A DNA stretch of 64,000 nucleotides from Siphonodentalium dalli (Eukaryota > Mollusca > Scaphopoda > Gadilida > Siphonodentaliidae). The position numbers were made by a program, and so were the translations under genes. Of the stretch, positions 1 through 12,800 are shown one piece after another. The notes under the pieces were generated by a model. The model was not told where the DNA came from. It saw nothing but the letters and a program-made list of their open reading frames with translations, and did no database searches. Positions within the stretch are counted from its first letter, which is position 1, and each line of letters begins with the position of its first letter. The stretch is from NCBI GenBank assembly GCA_032622095.1, contig CP136069.1:129065123-129129122 (forward strand), written 5' to 3'.

Positions 1-163
1 AGGGATGGGTTAACATCTGCTTATCGTGATCGGCCTCTCGTTTTAGATTTCCGCTGCTTGGCCTTTATCAGAATTTATGGAAAAGATAAATCTAGAGGCA
101 GAATAGGCTCATTGGGAAAGACTACGAGGCCTGTAGGGCCGAAATGGCATGGTCTGTCCCAAT

Positions 164-518
164 CATGCCTGAGTTTAGTGTGCCTCTCATTCTGCTTAGG
201 TCTCAACTGCTATGGGAGACCTAGGCCAGATTGAATTTCCCCAGTTGAAGTTGGTGATGTTCACCCATTAGTCATATTGATGCATTTTATCTTCTGCAAA
301 TTAGGAGATATAGAAACTTCCCAGAACTAAAAACAATGTTAATTTGATATTATAGATACTTCCCAGAAGATGAGGCCTAAGCAGAATGAGCTCCCAGCGG
401 GTGAATTTGGTGATGCTGGCCCGCTGTGCGGGATAGGGTCACTAAATTCACGCTCTGAGGACCTCATTCTGCAAATTGTATTGACACTAATATTTTAATG
501 ACACTAAACTCAGGCATG
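164..518. repeat. MITE family A, internally deleted copy
   Basis: Ends are inverted (CATGCCTGAGTTTAGTGTG at left, its complement at right). The right half holds the family's subterminal hairpin around GGTGAATTTGGTGATGCT. One of the two hairpins of the full element (see 15234, 27891 and 31547) is missing. A 16-bp direct repeat, GGCATGGTCTGTCCCA, lies at each edge (146-161, 513-528). Confidence 0.7.
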
Positions 519-860
519 GTCTGTCCCAGTCTGGAGTAAACTACATACCCACATATAAAAATAATGTCAGTATCAGTATGAATCTGAGTGTATGTTTACA
601 TAGACTGGGTCTGTCCCCATGAGTCAATTTAGCTGAGTGTTTTATCTTGCTTAAATAATTTACACCACAATGGCACTTGAATTGTGATCAATGAACGATA
701 CAATAAGCCCATGAGCACTGTATGAGTGTTTAAATTGCACAGGCTTTGTTAAATATTGTCTATCTCTTCCTACAAAAATTGAATATAGTTTCCTGGGGAT
801 AAAATAATAAATATGAATCGAAGACCACTGTCCGTAATGCTTCTTATCAATTAATATTTA

Positions 861-1375
861 TTGTCCCCCGAAAACTTTATTTTCGGGGGACTAGAGAAAC
901 GGGCTCCGTCCGTCCGTCCATCCGTCCGTTCGTCCGCCCGTCACACTTTTGAGTACCTTCCTGGTGTAATCACCTCCTCCTACAGATTTCATCCCAAAGA
1001 TTTGAAACTTCAGAATATTGTTGCCCATATTTTGAAGATGTGCAACATGTATATAGATGACGGAAAAATTATTTTTTGACAGAGTTATTAACCCTTTTCA
1101 ACATTTTTTATAATTTTCTGTATGAGGGTACCTTCATGGTGTAATCAACTCCTCCTACAGTTTTGATTGTAGATATTTGAAACTTCAGAGTATTGTTACC
1201 CACTTATTGGAGATGTGCAAAATGTATATAGATGACGGCAAAATTATTTTTTTACGGAATTATTAACCCTTTCAACATTTTGTTTAATTTCTTTAACAAA
1301 GCGGCATCGACTTGCCACATTGTCGGGGGACACTGTGGACTTGCCACATTGTCGGGGGACACTGTGGTCGGCTGA
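861..1375. repeat. (CCGT)n-bearing dispersed repeat with internal tandem copies
   Basis: Starts with a small hairpin (TGTCCCCCGAAAA...TTTTCGGGGGA), then a (CCGT)n tract at about 906-941, then two degenerate copies of a roughly 175-bp unit (from about 950 and 1125), then a 31-bp duplication ending GGGGGACACTGTGG. No coding content. Confidence 0.65.
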
Positions 1376-1621
1376 CCTTAAATTTTATTTATAATTTTCT
1401 GGCATGATACATAATGATAAATTTGGACACTTTACCGCTCGCAGAATGTGGCAAGCAGGAGAACTATATCTCTATCTGAGATCGCCTGAACGTTTCATGG
1501 CGGTCTGTTCTAAAAATAGTAATGAAAAATTGTCCCATTTGATTATTGCATTATGTAAGAAAATATCTATATAAAATCAATATTAATTTATAGATGCTTT
1601 TTCGGACAGGTGTCGTCGACT

Positions 1622-2506
1622 CATGTTTATTATTATATACCCCGGAAACTATATAAAGTGTATTTAGGAAGAGATAATCCATATTTAAATGCTCGTTAAT
1701 TATTAAGTGTTGGCGCACATAATCCCGATTGTCCCCAATTAACCCGACTGCAGGATAAATCGGGGACAATCGGGACTGTGTGCGCCTAATGGAGCGAATT
1801 TTGTTGGATCCGATTTAATCGGACGGATCAAACTAAGTTTGATTTCATCAGGAGAATCTTGCTCATGACGATAGCAACGTGCGCATTTTGCTTGTCACAT
1901 GACTCATCATCACATGACCAAAACCTCATTCAAATCAAAATGTCGGAATACATGTAATTAGCGGCGACCGCTATTTAAAATTAAATCAAAAATTTTGATC
2001 GATCGACAAGGAACAACGGTTGGTAGACCTGTGGGCAGAAAATGAGTGCCTGTATAATAATCGCAACAAGAGGGCGGCATCTGTGGAAAGGTCTATTACA
2101 CCAATTTACGGCTATTGCTCGTGACCTCAATATATTATTAATATTATTTAATTTATTATTAATAAATATTCGTCTTTAGAAATACTTATTAATATAAACC
2201 ACCATTACTTGCTTTTGTTACTGGCTAGATGGGCTGACCACACCAGTTGGCTACATACTGGAGACTACAGTGACCATAGCATGATTATATGACCGGAGTG
2301 AAAATCCTGACTCGTGTGCGCTGACTCCCCGATTTATTGGGCAGCCGGATTTAACCGGACACAATCGGGATCGGGTGCGCCGACACTAATACTGCTCGTC
2401 AGTGTCCATTGAATTTCTATCACTGTCCTGTTTATTATTTTATACCCCAGAAACTATACAAAATGTATTTTAGGATGAGATAATCCATATTTAAATACTC
2501 GTTAAT
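1622..2506. repeat. Tandem duplication with one copy interrupted
   Basis: A segment beginning GTTTATTATTATATACCCC (1625) recurs at about 2430, with its downstream part (GTGTCCATTGAATT) also repeated. The first copy is interrupted by the TIR element at 1707-2390; the second is uninterrupted. Confidence 0.65.
1707..2390. mobile_element. Non-autonomous DNA transposon, about 60-bp TIRs
   Basis: Ends are imperfect inverted repeats of about 60 bp: AGTGTTGGCGCACATAATCC at left against the complement of the segment ending GGTGCGCCGACACT at right, both continuing to TAAATCGGGGA. About 0.68 kb, no transposase. Inserted in one unit of a local duplication, so an empty paralogous site exists. Confidence 0.65.
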
Positions 2507-3689
2507 ACCGCTCACTGTCATCGAGTGTCCATTGAATTCTATCACTGTCAACCGGCTCATATCATATAGGAAAGAATCTGATAAAATTGCACAGAACCCT
2601 GAAAAAACCAGTGGTATAGTTTCTTTAATGGAATTTTATCCAGAAAATAGTGAGATTGAACCTATTAGTCAATTCAGGAGTGTTCTGATGGCATGATATG
2701 GACAACTATATGTATTTTTACCACTTTTGAATTTTGGAACATACATATGTACATGATAAAAAGCGTTCATGGTTTCATTGCCCATTTTAGGTGAATATTA
2801 AAGAGCATTTTGAAAACATGCTGTATGCTTTTTCTCATCACTTGGTGTCAAATCGGATTTGACATCTTTAGTCTGAGAAAGGGGTGATCTATTTCAGGGA
2901 CATGACCAAATGTAATGGTAGGGAGGGCAAATTTTGACCCCCTTTAACCAACCATTTTGTCAACTCTCAACTCTTGCTGAAGTTTATGATTGCTTGTTTT
3001 CGACTGAATACTTCGCGTTGCTTCACGTTTATTTGATCATGTAATAAAAGGTATCTCAAACTCGTACTATTGTTTACGTAATTTATCAATCTCGTCCACT
3101 AAATTCTATTTCAGCCTCGGTAAACCTCGACTCAAATCGAATTTAGTGAACTCGGTTGATAAATTCCGTATAAAATAGAAACTCATGTGAGATCATCTAT
3201 ATATATTTTTTCAAAATCTGCCGAGAATATGATACTAGCCCATGCAGCGCATTAAGTTGGCCCAATATAAGATTTCCAAGCAATTAGCAATGATAACATG
3301 ATCGATACAAAAAACTGGCTTCAGATACAATTCGGCTGTACTTTGAAAAGCAAGCCCAATTATTCTGCTGACCTCTTTTAGCGATTACCGTGTAGGTCAG
3401 ATTAGGTCAACAATATGTGTTATAATAACGTGTGTAATTATATGGAGAGAGGGGCTATCTAAGTTGTATAACTTGTGCCCCAATCCCATTTGTACATAAA
3501 TGATACAATAAAATATGTTTAAACTAACAATATGTGACGTTGTGTTCATGTTACACTCTATGTGTTATTGGGATATAAAATGAGTGACCCAATTGGCAGT
3601 TGACGAATCACCAAACAGGATTTAGTGTAACACAGACAGGCTACATGTATGTAAATATTATACCTTATACATGTAAGTTCTTTTTGCAG
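2507..3689. other. Upstream region without a recognised gene
   Basis: Searched for the missing N-terminal exon(s) of RABGGTB; none recognised. The only clear structure is a 27-bp imperfect inverted repeat at about 3079-3168 (AATTTATCAATCTCG facing its complement), probably a small MITE. Confidence 0.4.
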
Positions 3690-3887
3690 GAGTATGTGAT
3701 GACAGAGTTTCTGAGAATGAGTGGTATTTACTGGGGATTAACTACAATGGACCTCCTTGACCAGTTAGACCGAATGAACAAACAGGAAGTGCTTGAGTTT
3801 GTTCAGAGCTGCCAGCATGAGTGCGGAGGATTATCAGCCAGTCCAGGACATGATCCACATCTACTATATACTCTCAGCGCTATTCAG
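3690..3887 (+). CDS. RABGGTB: RABGGTB exon a (first recognised)
   Basis: Acceptor TTTTTGCAG, then 66 codons starting [16 protein letters not shown] and including SCQHECGG and [10 protein letters not shown], then donor GTAAAA. The exon is phase 0 at both ends. In vertebrates this segment follows about 40 residues coded upstream, so it is probably exon 2 or 3 rather than the start. Confidence 0.93.
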
Positions 3888-6800
3888 GTAAAATGGAGAT
3901 TGTCAATAATTATAATAAATGGAAAAAAATTTGAAAGAAGTTGATAACCCTTGAGCTAGTTTAACCCTTACATGATATGAGCATCCTGAAATTTTGCGAA
4001 AACCCTGTACCTATGCATTCTCTTATATATGTGAGTCTCCCATAGGGAGCCTCACATATATTTATAAGAGAATACATTGGCCTAACAGTATTTACCTTCA
4101 CCTTGTAAACCAGTGCATTCTCTTATATATGCAAGGCTCCCTATGGGAGACTCGCATATAAAAATTTATTTTATGGAAGTTTTAAAAAGAGTGATCGGAG
4201 TGTGTGTTCTTTCTGTCTTGCAGATTTAAATTAATTATTAATTGCACTTAATTATGCTGCTGTCCATATTTACTTCATATATTTTATATTAAAAGGAGGG
4301 AAAAGACTAAAAGTCCTTCCTGTTCAAGCCAAGTGGGATCAGTGTTAAGAGGGTGAAGATCCAGTGGATCTTGCATGTTTTTCTGATTTGAAATCCCCTT
4401 ACGCTCTCTGGGTCGCTATTGATAATGTCAATGATACGATATGTTAAGCAAAGTGGGGTCAGTGTTAGGAGGGTGAAGATCCAGTGGATCTTGCATATTT
4501 GTTCTGAATTGAATTCAGTACCCTTACACTCTCTTGACCAGTCGGTGAAGGTTTAGTTGATTACAATGTACTGGTGTTTTCCCCAGAGAAACTTGTTTCT
4601 CTTTTACCTTACCATGTTCTATATTAACCTAATTTTAGTTACATGTTTCAGCAATAAGGCTCAGTATAGAATGTTCTTGTACATTAGTTTTCTTGTATAT
4701 CTTTACTGTTTGAAATATTTGTTATGGGTTGTCTTTCAGATACTAGTCTTACACGAATCCTTAGATGCTATAAATGTGTCCAAAGTCATCTCATTCATCA
4801 AAGGGCTACAACAGGAAGATGGAAGTTTCATAGGTGATAAATGGGGTGAGATATCTGTAGATTATTTACTTCATGGGTTAATAGGCCAAATCAAATAAAA
4901 ATTCAGTTTTCTCAGGCACCTCCCTTGTCACTGAAATATTTTTTTAAGGGTGACTTGCAACGGTTTTTAAATTGGTCTGTGCCCCTCATATCAATGTTCC
5001 ATGATTGGCCCTGATCCCAACACGTGGAAACGCGAAGTCTCTAGACAGCCGGGAAGCCTAGACATCGCTGTTACGCCAACTCCCCACAGTTTGCGCAAAG
5101 CCAAAATGTCATGACTTACATGTATCTCCCATGAATTCTGATGTCACGGATTGATGTAACAGTAATGGCATCCAGAAATGAGTGTCTTGTGTTACACAGT
5201 ACACCATTAGCTTCTGTCCAGATGTCATTGAGTTATTTTAGTACTATACTTTCTCTACTTTCTCTTGTCAATCCGTGATGTCACAAACTATGGGGAGATA
5301 AGTCATGACGTTTTCACTGAAACGAGAAAGCTATCTCTAAACGCTGAAATGTTAATGCTGCATATTGGCAGATAGGCGCACCGGTAAAATATCGCGTTTG
5401 CGGAATATATCTTCTGAACAAACCGGCGACCAACTAAGGTGACGTTTATACATAGCCGGTGAAGCCGTTACCCGGCGAACCCGTTAGCCGGCGAAGGTTG
5501 GGCAGAGTGTTTACACATCGCCGGCGAAGATACGCATATATTCATGTGTCTCCTTTACTTGTTAATAGTTTTCGTTTTAGTTCTCACTGAACTGCAATAT
5601 GATATTGCTGTACACCTGTAAACATCTAGCCGCTTCCTGTTAGAGATATGGTTGGGCAGTATAGTGAAATGAAACTTTTTAGAAATGGAAACTCAAACTT
5701 TCAGGTATTGCTATTGGTAATTTTATAGATATTTAAAAAACATTGTTAATGGTTTGTTTGGGTTCACATACAGCCTGTGAAGTGAGTGTCGCACCAAAAG
5801 CATGGCCATTGTCAGTTTTGAGATCTTTTCGTCGCATACATCTACAAATTGGTGTCTAATCATTCGGATTGGATTTTATATTATATATATAAGTTTCAAC
5901 ATCGCGAATCAAATGTGACACATTTTCCGTTTGCACATTATACAATAAAATATGTTTTTCATTTTACTCGGGCGTTCACCATGTCCATGTATATAGGGCC
6001 GTGGCGATGGGGGTGTCTCATCTCAACTTTAATCAAAATATTCAAAAGCTGGAAATATTATACCTGACACGGCAATAGTTGGACATTTGACATCAGCAAT
6101 ATGATGAAATTGTTCTCGTAGTTTTATTTTCAACAATTTGTTATTGGTGATTTCTTCAGGCAACATTTGCTTATTTTTTGACCAAATTGTTGGACTGAAA
6201 TGACCATCAGTTGGAAATGATCCAACCTTATTAGAGGTGCGTCAAGTTTGGAAAATGTCCAACAATTGGAAATCTTAAGGCTGGATGCTAGGATTTTGCA
6301 ATTTTCAGGGTTCAGATTAAAATAAATTCTCACACCCGGCCATAACCACGGTCGGTCGATAAATTCCAAAGATGAACAGTCCCACACCTCCAAATCAGGC
6401 CCTCTAGACCCGTCCCTGTGTAAATATGTCCACGGCGCACTCAGATTTAGATTATTGAACTAATTGTCCATTAAGTTTGAATCCACAGAAACGTGCCATC
6501 CCATTTCTTCCATATATATATATATGGACATACATGTACATGAATTAATTCCCTCGAATGCGCAACAAATGTAAAATGCACATGCAGAGTACGTGTACCA
6601 TCATCGGTTAGTATTTATAATAATAGCTTATAACCAAGGTGCGTGACCACCGACCTGACAGCTGATTAGAGACAATCAAACTGGCACACTGACCAATATA
6701 TACACAGGTGAAAAGCGGACTGGTCTATCAGCGATTGCACAATAATATTGTTCGAGTTAATTGTTGAAAGGAAATCACCCATGACGGCATGACCCCAGAT

Positions 6801-9800
6801 AAACATCTAACTTAACCGCAGAGCGAATTAGAATCCATACGACAATCAGGTGCTTGTACTAAATCATTTTATCCAAAAGTTGAAAACCGTATAGCTGAGT
6901 ATCCGGATAGCTGTAATTCTTATCCGGCGAAGTATAAACACTCTATTGTTATCGCTGCCGGCTAAAGCGAATGCGATCTTCGCCGGGTAATGTATAAACA
7001 CCCCCTAAATTCATTTTTAGCCAAATGATGAAAACCATTGCATGTCACCTTTAAAGAGCCTTGTCAAATATGTTTTCCAATATATTCTGTTAGAAATATT
7101 GGATTTGAATAATGAAATTGAAATTTTGTTTGTTTCTCGAGTATGATTTCTAGATTTTGAGAAAAAATAAAACTAAATTTCTTCCCACCCTCATCTCCAA
7201 ATTGAGATCCAATTGCCTGAGTACACAGATATCGGTATTTGATTTTATTGGCAGGATTAATGCTCCATGTTTAATAATATTGATTACTACCTTAAATGTG
7301 CTATACTCACATACAATGGAACCATAGGCCATAAAGCTCACCCCTGACTTTCATATCGATACACGAACGTCACCTTCGCCTCTATGTTCTCAGACCTCCT
7401 CCAGTATTGGGGGCATAATGTGATACTAGTATATGTTCACACGGAGGAACCGATCCCGGGAAGACAAGGATATCCCGGGAAAACAAGGATGGCCAACGCG
7501 GCAACAAGTAAAATTTGTGTTTTCCGTGGCGGTGAAATTGAGTTTTCGCCGCCAAAGTCCCTTTGTTAGGACAATGGAACGGTACGTATCACCTATCATT
7601 GATTTATCCCAGTGAACTGGTTATTGTGAATAGTGTTGGCAGTGGTTAAATGTCGAAGAAAACGATACACGCTGCTGTAGTGGTGCCACAAACTGGATAC
7701 CCTTGGCCAAAATACCGGCATTGTTGACAAAACATCCATAATTTTTTCAAAAATATACACTTATCGGTGGGTGTGATTGAGCCGATTCGAAGCCAAACAT
7801 CTCCCAAGCATTTCCACAAAATTTCAGTGCAAATGTCCCACAAATAAGCATTTTATTGAGCATAACGTGAAGGTGGTGCAACGATTATTTGACAACGCGG
7901 GTGACGAGGAAGTGCCAACGCGGAACACAAGATACGAATGTATTCAAATGTGATGTTCGAAAATATGTCTGTGCAGCTATGTGGTACATATATCACTATT
8001 GTTGTTGATATATATGCCGTAAGATGCAAATCAAGTATCATAGGATTATTCAGCTATGGAAATGTAGTAGTTATATAGCTATGTGGTATATATATATACA
8101 ACACGTGTACGCTTTGTCAATAACCCCTATATATGCGACCAAGTTAAATATGTTAACTACTTTTATATTTGCAGAACGAGATCGAATAGTGCCGATATGT
8201 CCGATATGGATATGCTCGCATGCCATCATTTTCCCCGAATGTTTTTTCGTGTGTCGATTTAATCGAATCGCCGATTTGAATGATTTCTCACATATCCGCA
8301 TGTTAACGCACTCTCAAGCTCAGGCTCAGACTCAGAGGTTGACTTTTTTGACGACTTTGGTGTTGATGTCATAACAACTTCATCCTCAAACGGAATGGTT
8401 TGATCAAGGAATATTCCCTCGACATCTATCCCGTCTATATGTCTTGAAGTGGAGCGACTCCATCCATATCGGACATATATATCGACACTATTCTATCTCG
8501 TTCTGTAAATATAAAAGTAGTTAACATATTTAACTTGGTCGCATATATATGGGTTATTGACAAAGCGTACACGTGTTGTATATACCACATATAGCTATAT
8601 AACTACTACATTTCCATAGCTGAATAATCCTATGATACTTGATATGCATCTTACGGCATATATATCAACAACAATAGTGATATATGTACCACATAGCTGC
8701 ACAGACCTATTTTCGAACATCACATTTGAATACATTCGTATCTTGTGTTCCGCGTTGGCACTTCCTCGTCACCCGCGTTGTCAAATAATCGTTGCACCAC
8801 CTTCACGTTATGCTCATTTGTGGGACATTTGCACTGAAATTTTGTGGAAATGCTTGGGAGATGTTTGGCTTCGAATCGGCTCAATCACACCCACCGATAA
8901 GTGTATATTTTTGAAAAAATGATGGATGTTTTGTCAACAATGCCGGTATTTTGGCCAAGGGTACCCAGTTGGTGGCACCACTACAGCAGCGTGTATCGTT
9001 TTCTCCGACATTTAACCACTGCCAGCACTCTTCACAATAACCAGTTCACTGGGATAAATCAATGATAGGTGATACGTACCGTTCCATTGTCCTAACAAAC
9101 GGACTTTGGCGGCGAAAACTCAATTTCACCGCCACGGAAAACACAAATTTTACTTGTTGCCGCGTTGGCCATCCTTGTTTTCCCGGGATATCCTTGTTTT
9201 CCCGGGATCGGTTCCTCCGTGTGATGTTGCTATTTTTGCAAACATTGCTTGCCATTGGTTGTTTGGTTGTAATAATTTCCTCCATTGTCTGCAGAGAACT
9301 CTGTAGGAACAGGTATGTTGTGATCTTCTATTGAAGCGCCAATCAGCTTCTGGTATATATCAGTAGTGTCTAACACAGTAGAAGAAGCACACGTAGTATG
9401 AATGTCACAATTACAGTTGTCAGTCAGTCTAACCAAATTGTTGGATTATGAGAAATTGAATTTGACACATAGTCATGATTATTTAAAAAAATAATTAGGG
9501 TCCTGCGAATCAGGAGTTTTTCGAATTAGGGTGAGATTCGCGAATTAAAATGAATCTCAAATTCGAAATATACATGAGCCAAACCTGGGTATCAAAATAC
9601 CAGTTTCAACAAACTAGGGTAACATAATACCCGTGTTGTGAATCTGGGAAATATAGTACCCAAAACCAAGGGATAAAAACCAACTTAGCAGTATTACTAT
9701 GTCTACTGACTACTGGGGCAAAACGAGGGCTTCACATGGATGATGGAGTGTCTTACAATGTATAAGACCCACTGGCGAAATGCTGGAAGTTTCAGTCGCA

Positions 9801-12800
9801 AAGATATCGTCTCCTTCAAATTAATCAAGTTGGTACAGTTTGTTTAGAAAATCATGAACATTGTAATGACTCCCAGGCCTCCCTACATTTGTTTGATTGG
9901 ATGAGAAATATACTGTATTACTGTCTCGTTGTTAATTTGGAGATACAGATACAGTATGATACTAATCAATACAGCAAGGCAAAACAGTGAGTTAGGCTAT
10001 AAATTCAGGCATTATTCTACTAGAACTATAGTTAAAAATGAAATTTAGATTAAAGGCCACTTAATTTTTTAACCCCCGGATCACATTTACACACTATATA
10101 AAATATAGGCCATATTATATACCATTTGAAGGAGGAAGCTCCAAAACATTGTATTATCAACTTATCCGGTGTAATAAACTGTGAACATGTTGTTTGTGTT
10201 GAGGTACCGACATGTTTTTTTGCTTAAGTTTGGTTTGTACTGCAAAGTCTATAATTTTCAATGGAAGGTCAATAACTCTATATCTTAGTTTGAATTCTGT
10301 AGTATTGTGGGAGCGAGAAGGGGGAAATGTTTCTATGATTTCAGATATTTTCTATTACTCTGTGGGCACCTTCTGAGACATAGACACTCCAAATGGTGAT
10401 GAACTAGAGAATTTTAATCATATTTTATGTCATAGATTGTTTTTAAAAACGTATATCAAGGCACTATAAAAAAATAATCGGTGACTCGAAAATTAAGTGG
10501 GCCTTTAAGGTATCTTCAACCTCGTGTTCTTTTTCAACCACAAGAATGACAACGAGGATGATTTGAAAATATTTTAATCCTGCAAACAACTCGAATCGAA
10601 GCTAATTTGTAGCATTGTGTGCTGTTACAGCCTCAGCAATTTAATTGCTTGGTTTACGAAACCCACTGACAACTTTTTAAGGAAAATCGCAAAAAAAAAA
10701 AAAATCTGTTAGATAAGTGACATTGGATTCTCATTCCGGCGCATGTGCAATGTATTTTATGTATCGTGTAGCAAATGGCGACATCTGCAGAGTCCGGATT
10801 CCTACTTTTTGAATGGTGCGAAGGGGAATAATTCACTTCCGTAGTTAATTACTGAAATCGAAACTGAAACCGTGAAAGCATGTCTGCTGATCGAAAGAAT
10901 GTACTTTAGTGTCAAAATTGCACCTTATTAAGGACGTGGGTGATGAATATGTTATTAAAAGCCTATCAGCCAAAACATCGTCTGCTGACAATGACATTGG
11001 ACACGAATGATCTAATGATTTCCGATGCATGTTGTCTCCGGGTTCCAAGAAAAATACTTTGTCATTGAAGTCGACAAAGTTAATAGGCCTATGGACAAAA
11101 TCCCTGTTCGGTCCCCCATGCCCAGCGCGTTCGATGTGCTGATGACTGCACAGAGGTGCAACCAGAATGCAGAATGATGTTTAGTTCACCAGTGATCATG
11201 CGGGGAAAGTCGTCAAACAATATGCCCAAGATTGTTTTTTGTGTTTTTTTCCCTCCTCCATCTAGGGAATTTTTCCACACATGTTCGTAAACCAAGTCAT
11301 TAAATTGCGGTGGCCTAATCCATCCATTATGTTACAGAGCTATGTTATATTTTTCACAGGTGAAGTTGATACAAGATTTTCATTTTGTGCTGTTGCATGT
11401 CTTTCATTACTGGTAAGTTGCATATGAAATCATTGCACTTTGGTACTCTACTTCATTCCTTCAATTTTGAGAGACACAATAGCGCTTGCATGCATTCGCT
11501 CACTTGAAATTGTAAAGTACGGCACCAAAAGGCATGCGCCTCATGATTTGGTTGAGTTGACACAATACTTGACAGAGAAAATACAGCATAGAATTGACAG
11601 CTTAAACAATGATCCACTGTGATGGACCATCAGTGTCAAAGGTTATTTACCAACCTGTTTATCTGAGTCTGTCAATCAAGGAGCTCAGTGCTCACTACAA
11701 TGTGTCTCAGACACATCATGGTTATAAAATTGAATGAGACAATGTTGTCAAGGCCATTCTTGAAATTGTGACATCAGCACTCATTAAATGCACGTGCATG
11801 ATGTGAAATGGCGTCATCGTTTGATGTATTTTTTGTGCTCAACACTGTGTTTGGTATTTCTGTTAATAGCTAACTGGGTATCAATTAGATTGTTATTGCC
11901 TGCATCAACACATGGATAAAATTAGGTGGAATAAAATCGTTTATTAATATGTCAGAGAGTGATACAGAGTATACAGACGACATCTGTGATGCCGATGTAC
12001 ATAGCTCGCAAATCACATGCGCACTTTCCGAGTCTGACCTGATGTGCATAAAGGGAAATGGTAACCCGTTCTTGTTTCTGGTTAGAAAAAATACACATGT
12101 AGTTTATATATCTTTAATAGTGCACCTGGGTAAAAAATCAGATGCACTATTTAATATGCACCTACATTTTTTTTTTCAAATTTGAAGGATTGCACGTCCT
12201 AACGGTTGTACTACACAGGTCATATTTAACCTCCTAAAATAGAAGTGGGTCACTAGTATTAACTGGGCAGTTTCCTAATTCCTAATTACTAACCTTGGCT
12301 GGCGGAAATTTATGTAAAAAGGCAGTTACTTTTATTCTTGTTAGGTCCCAGATCTTTGTACCATCTTACATATATTAAAAATGTATTTTGGCTAACTCAA
12401 GTTAGTCATTATTGGAAGACAAGTTAGATTTCTCAATATTAAAGCTTTACAAAGTACATCCTCCTATTTATAATGACTATCCATATAGTGTAATTTTGAG
12501 AGAGAGCAAATTCTTTTGGGGATTAGGTGGAATTTGAACCCCAACCCATGATGGCGAGCGCGCCTTGCTACTCAAAGTCCGATGTCAATACTACACAGCC
12601 ACCAAAGCGAAGTGTAATGTGGGGTCACTTTGTTGGCTGTGTGGTATTGATGCCGGACTTTGAGTCGCATTGCAACTGCGACAATAAAGAATCTGCTTTG
12701 CACAGGGGCCAAGGGCCCTCTCTCTATTCCTTTCCGTGCATAGAAACATTACACAACTCAGAGGCATTCAGAGATAAATAAAAATGAGCCGCACTGACAT

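Noticed and set aside
7640-7740. A THAP-like zinc finger in the palindrome arm (RCCSGATNW reading)
   Set aside because: Only a few residues agree, the frame stops soon, and the later His/Cys pattern is missing.
8150-8301. A functional C2H2 zinc-finger gene
   Set aside because: Single degenerate finger needing a frame shift, no start or downstream fingers.
12527-12781. A tRNA gene
   Set aside because: A B-box-like motif and inverted arms are present, but no cloverleaf can be drawn by eye.
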